From Oscillospiraceae bacterium (GTDB taxonomy: Bacteria > Bacillota > Clostridia > Oscillospirales > Ruminococcaceae): a stretch of DNA of 7,038 nucleotides. The DNA is taken from NCBI GenBank assembly GCA_018055565.1, contig JAGPHI010000041.1:1-7038 (forward strand), read 5' to 3'. The notes under the pieces were generated by a model. The model was not told the DNA's origin and did no database searches. It saw nothing but the letters and a program-made list of their open reading frames with translations. Below are positions 5,737 to 7,038 of the stretch, in pieces (within the stretch, counting starts at the first letter, position 1; each line of letters begins with the position of its first letter). The translations under genes were made by a program, and so were the position numbers.

Positions 5737-6669
5737 ATGACAGCAGCGATGCAAGAAAATGCTGATCGGTTTTATCCGTCTGCGCAGGAGGTAGACGATT
5801 GGTGCAACGCCATCTGCGCGCGCACCGATGCCGTGACGGTGCAGGGGGAAGAGCTTTCCATAAACAATATCACGCCGCCCTTTGGCAATGGGCCAAACGC
5901 ACGCGTAAACACCTATGTGCGCTTTACGGCAAGCGATGGCCGCCGCGTATTTTACGGATATTTGCAGCGCGCAATCAGCGGGCCTGCGCCGCTTTTAATC
6001 AATTTGCCAGGCTATGGCGGCTGCATGAATTTGCATCCGCAAATTAGCGATATGGGCTATACGGTGCTGCATATTTCGCCGCTGGGCTATATTACGCCCG
6101 ATGGAGAGGACAAAAGCCTGCAAGACGAAAACGGCAATTATCCTGTTTTGATGCACACCGCGCAAAACCAAGCGGGCGGCTATGCCGATTTTTTATCCGA
6201 TTGCCTTTTGGCGATTCGCTGGGCCTCGGCATTGCCCGATGTGTATGCCGATCGCATTTCGCTTTACGGCACAAGCCAGGGCGGGGGCACCGCGCTTTTG
6301 CTGGCCTCGGTATTAAACAGCAAGGTGCGCTGCGTATGTGCAGATTTGCCGTTTTTAACGTCGTTTGCGCTTTCGGGGCTTGCGGGTGATGCATATGGCC
6401 TTTTGCAGCCGGTGCAGCAGGCGATGCCCGCGGCTGCATTTTGGCACAATATCGGCTTTGCCGATACCCTGAGCCATGCACACCGCATCACTGTGCCCAC
6501 CATGCTTTCGTGCGGCGGCAAGGACGATGTGTGCCCGCCGTGCACGGTAAACGCTTTATTCGATGCGCTTACGTGCACAAAACAGCTTTCGGTTTTAAAC
6601 CATGTGGTGCATGGCCATTCACGCGAGAGCATGTTTTTGTTTTCGGCATGGCTGCGCATGTTTGCATAA
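5737..6669 (+). CDS. Alpha/beta hydrolase, acetyl-xylan-esterase-like (CE7/AXE1 family)
   Basis: The 310-residue product resembles acetyl xylan esterase/cephalosporin-C deacetylase enzymes, which remove acetyl groups from sugars and small molecules. The nucleophile elbow is YGTSQGGG, with Ser180 as nucleophile (counting from the ATG at 5737). LPGYGG at 90-95 fits the oxyanion region. The DDVCPP segment (263-268) matches the family's acid motif D-x-x-C-P-P, so Asp263 is the likely acid, and the GHS near the end gives His294 as the catalytic histidine. Length is normal for the family. No signal peptide is visible, so it should act in the cytoplasm on imported, acetylated sugars. It has its own promoter and diverges from the AraC gene. 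An upstream ATG at 5725 is less likely because the Shine-Dalgarno touches it. Substrate is inference. Confidence 0.87.
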   Translation: MTAAMQENADRFYPSAQEVDDWCNAICARTDAVTVQGEELSINNITPPFGNGPNARVNTYVRFTASDGRRVFYGYLQRAISGPAPLLINLPGYGGCMNLHPQISDMGYTVLHISPLGYITPDGEDKSLQDENGNYPVLMHTAQNQAGGYADFLSDCLLAIRWASALPDVYADRISLYGTSQGGGTALLLASVLNSKVRCVCADLPFLTSFALSGLAGDAYGLLQPVQQAMPAAAFWHNIGFADTLSHAHRITVPTMLSCGGKDDVCPPCTVNALFDALTCTKQLSVLNHVVHGHSRESMFLFSAWLRMFA

Positions 6670-6820
6670 AGTATAAAATATTAATTATAAAACGCGGAGT
6701 ATAAAACCGAGCGTAAGCTAGCGGGAAACTCATAGGCAAAATATGGGGCGAAGATACGGCAAAGCAGGGCGAAGCAAAGGCAAAGATAAAGCAAAGATAA
6801 GGCTAGCATTCAGCACAGGG
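6670..6820. other. Intergenic region after the esterase gene, with imperfect short repeats
   Basis: No gene is supported here. The first 45 bases are A/T-rich. From about 6735 to 6801 the plus strand is purine-rich and built from variants of GGCAAAG, GGCGAAG and AAGATAA, including two copies of GCAAAGATAA (6782-6789 lacks the first G and C context; the clean copy is at 6791-6800). The block is bracketed by two GCTAGC hexamers (6717-6722 and 6802-6807). No terminator specific to the esterase is seen before the shared hairpin at 6827-6871. Confidence 0.4.
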
Positions 6821-6871
6821 CATAAAAAAGCGGCAGAGCAAAATGATTTACACATTTTGCTCTGCCGCTTT
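6821..6871. terminator. Strong hairpin terminator between convergent genes
   Basis: A perfect 19-bp stem, AAAGCGGCAGAGCAAAATG (6827-6845) with its complement at 6853-6871, closes a 7-base loop. On the minus strand the stem runs into a T run (A residues at 6824-6829), the classical arrangement, so it mainly terminates the NagB-like gene at the right edge. On the plus strand the stem is followed by TTTGATTGTTTTT, so it probably also stops the esterase transcript. Confidence 0.88.
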
Positions 6872-6946
6872 GATTGTTTTTCGGCTGCGAAACTGGGGTT
6901 TAATTGCAAAGGACTATCAATGCCAGCGCATTGTAATTGGCATCTT

Positions 6947-7038
6947 TTATGCCTTGTAGCCCACGGCGTTTGCCAGCTCTTCGTCAATCACAACTACCAC
7001 GTTTTCGTGCATTTTCAGCATGGTGGACGGGTTTTGCG
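6947..7038 (-). CDS. C-terminal fragment of a NagB-like glucosamine-6-phosphate deaminase/isomerase
   Basis: The minus strand is open from the right edge to a TAA at 6947-6949, giving 29 residues that begin QNPSTMLKMHENVVVVIDEE and end GYKA. The pattern S-T-x-L-x-x-H followed by a valine-rich strand and DE matches the C-terminus of NagB-type proteins, where the ring-opening and deamination of glucosamine-6-phosphate is catalysed. The start lies outside the window. The rest of the family signature cannot be seen, so a related sugar-phosphate isomerase or 6-phosphogluconolactonase-like protein is possible. The gene is followed by a short inverted repeat (ATGCCA 6920-6925, TGGCAT 6938-6943) and the strong terminator at 6827-6871. 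It may belong to a different operon from the transporter. Confidence 0.65.
   Translation of the reverse strand, partial: QNPSTMLKMHENVVVVIDEELANAVGYKA

Noticed and set aside
6730..6987. Open frame on the minus strand (85 codons) across the gap before the NagB-like gene.
   Set aside because: It overlaps the coding end of the NagB-like gene in another frame, passes through the strong terminator and the low-complexity repeats, and has no recognisable protein features.

Overview
The window reads as a carbohydrate-uptake locus from a low-to-mid GC Gram-positive bacterium, most likely a Clostridia-type Firmicute. This rests on strong AGGAGG-type ribosome binding sites, a solute-binding lipoprotein with a Ser/Thr/Pro/Ala-rich linker, TTG and GTG starts next to good Shine-Dalgarno sequences, and a CUT1 sugar transporter without its own ATPase gene. 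No ribosomal or other phylogenetic marker is present, so the taxon is inference.

Layout. Positions 1-212 hold the 3' trailer and Rho-independent terminator (35-70) of a minus-strand operon. That operon, read right to left, encodes an extracellular sugar-binding lipoprotein (3126-4493), a first permease (2167-3060, TTG start), a second permease (1343-2170, 4-base overlap with the first) and a Gfo/Idh/MocA-family dehydrogenase (213-1325, GTG start). A hairpin at 3082-3117 separates the binding-protein gene from the permeases. Upstream on the same strand is an AraC-family regulator (4651-5523) with a cupin-type sensor domain. Diverging from the regulator is a plus-strand acetyl-xylan-esterase-like alpha/beta hydrolase (5737-6669). 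The right edge (6947-7038) carries the last 29 codons of a minus-strand gene resembling glucosamine-6-phosphate deaminase/isomerase (NagB family). It converges on the esterase gene, and a 19-bp hairpin terminator lies between them.

How the parts may work together (inference). The AraC protein probably senses a sugar ligand and controls the transporter operon and perhaps the esterase. The transporter would import an oligosaccharide or sugar derivative using a shared MsmK/MalK-type ATPase encoded elsewhere. The esterase could remove acetyl groups, and the Gfo/Idh enzyme could oxidise the sugar or an intermediate. If the right-edge gene belongs to the same pathway, an amino or N-acetylated sugar is possible. 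The substrate cannot be determined from this sequence.

Regulation gives the most interesting signals. The regulator/esterase gap holds two divergent promoters whose -35 boxes are the arms of one inverted repeat. The esterase and binding-protein upstream regions share a TATACTYGAATSA element. The esterase mRNA has a long leader that can fold, with a 9-bp closing stem just before the ribosome binding site. The gene content itself is ordinary for a sugar-utilisation cluster, and I see no clear undescribed system in it.
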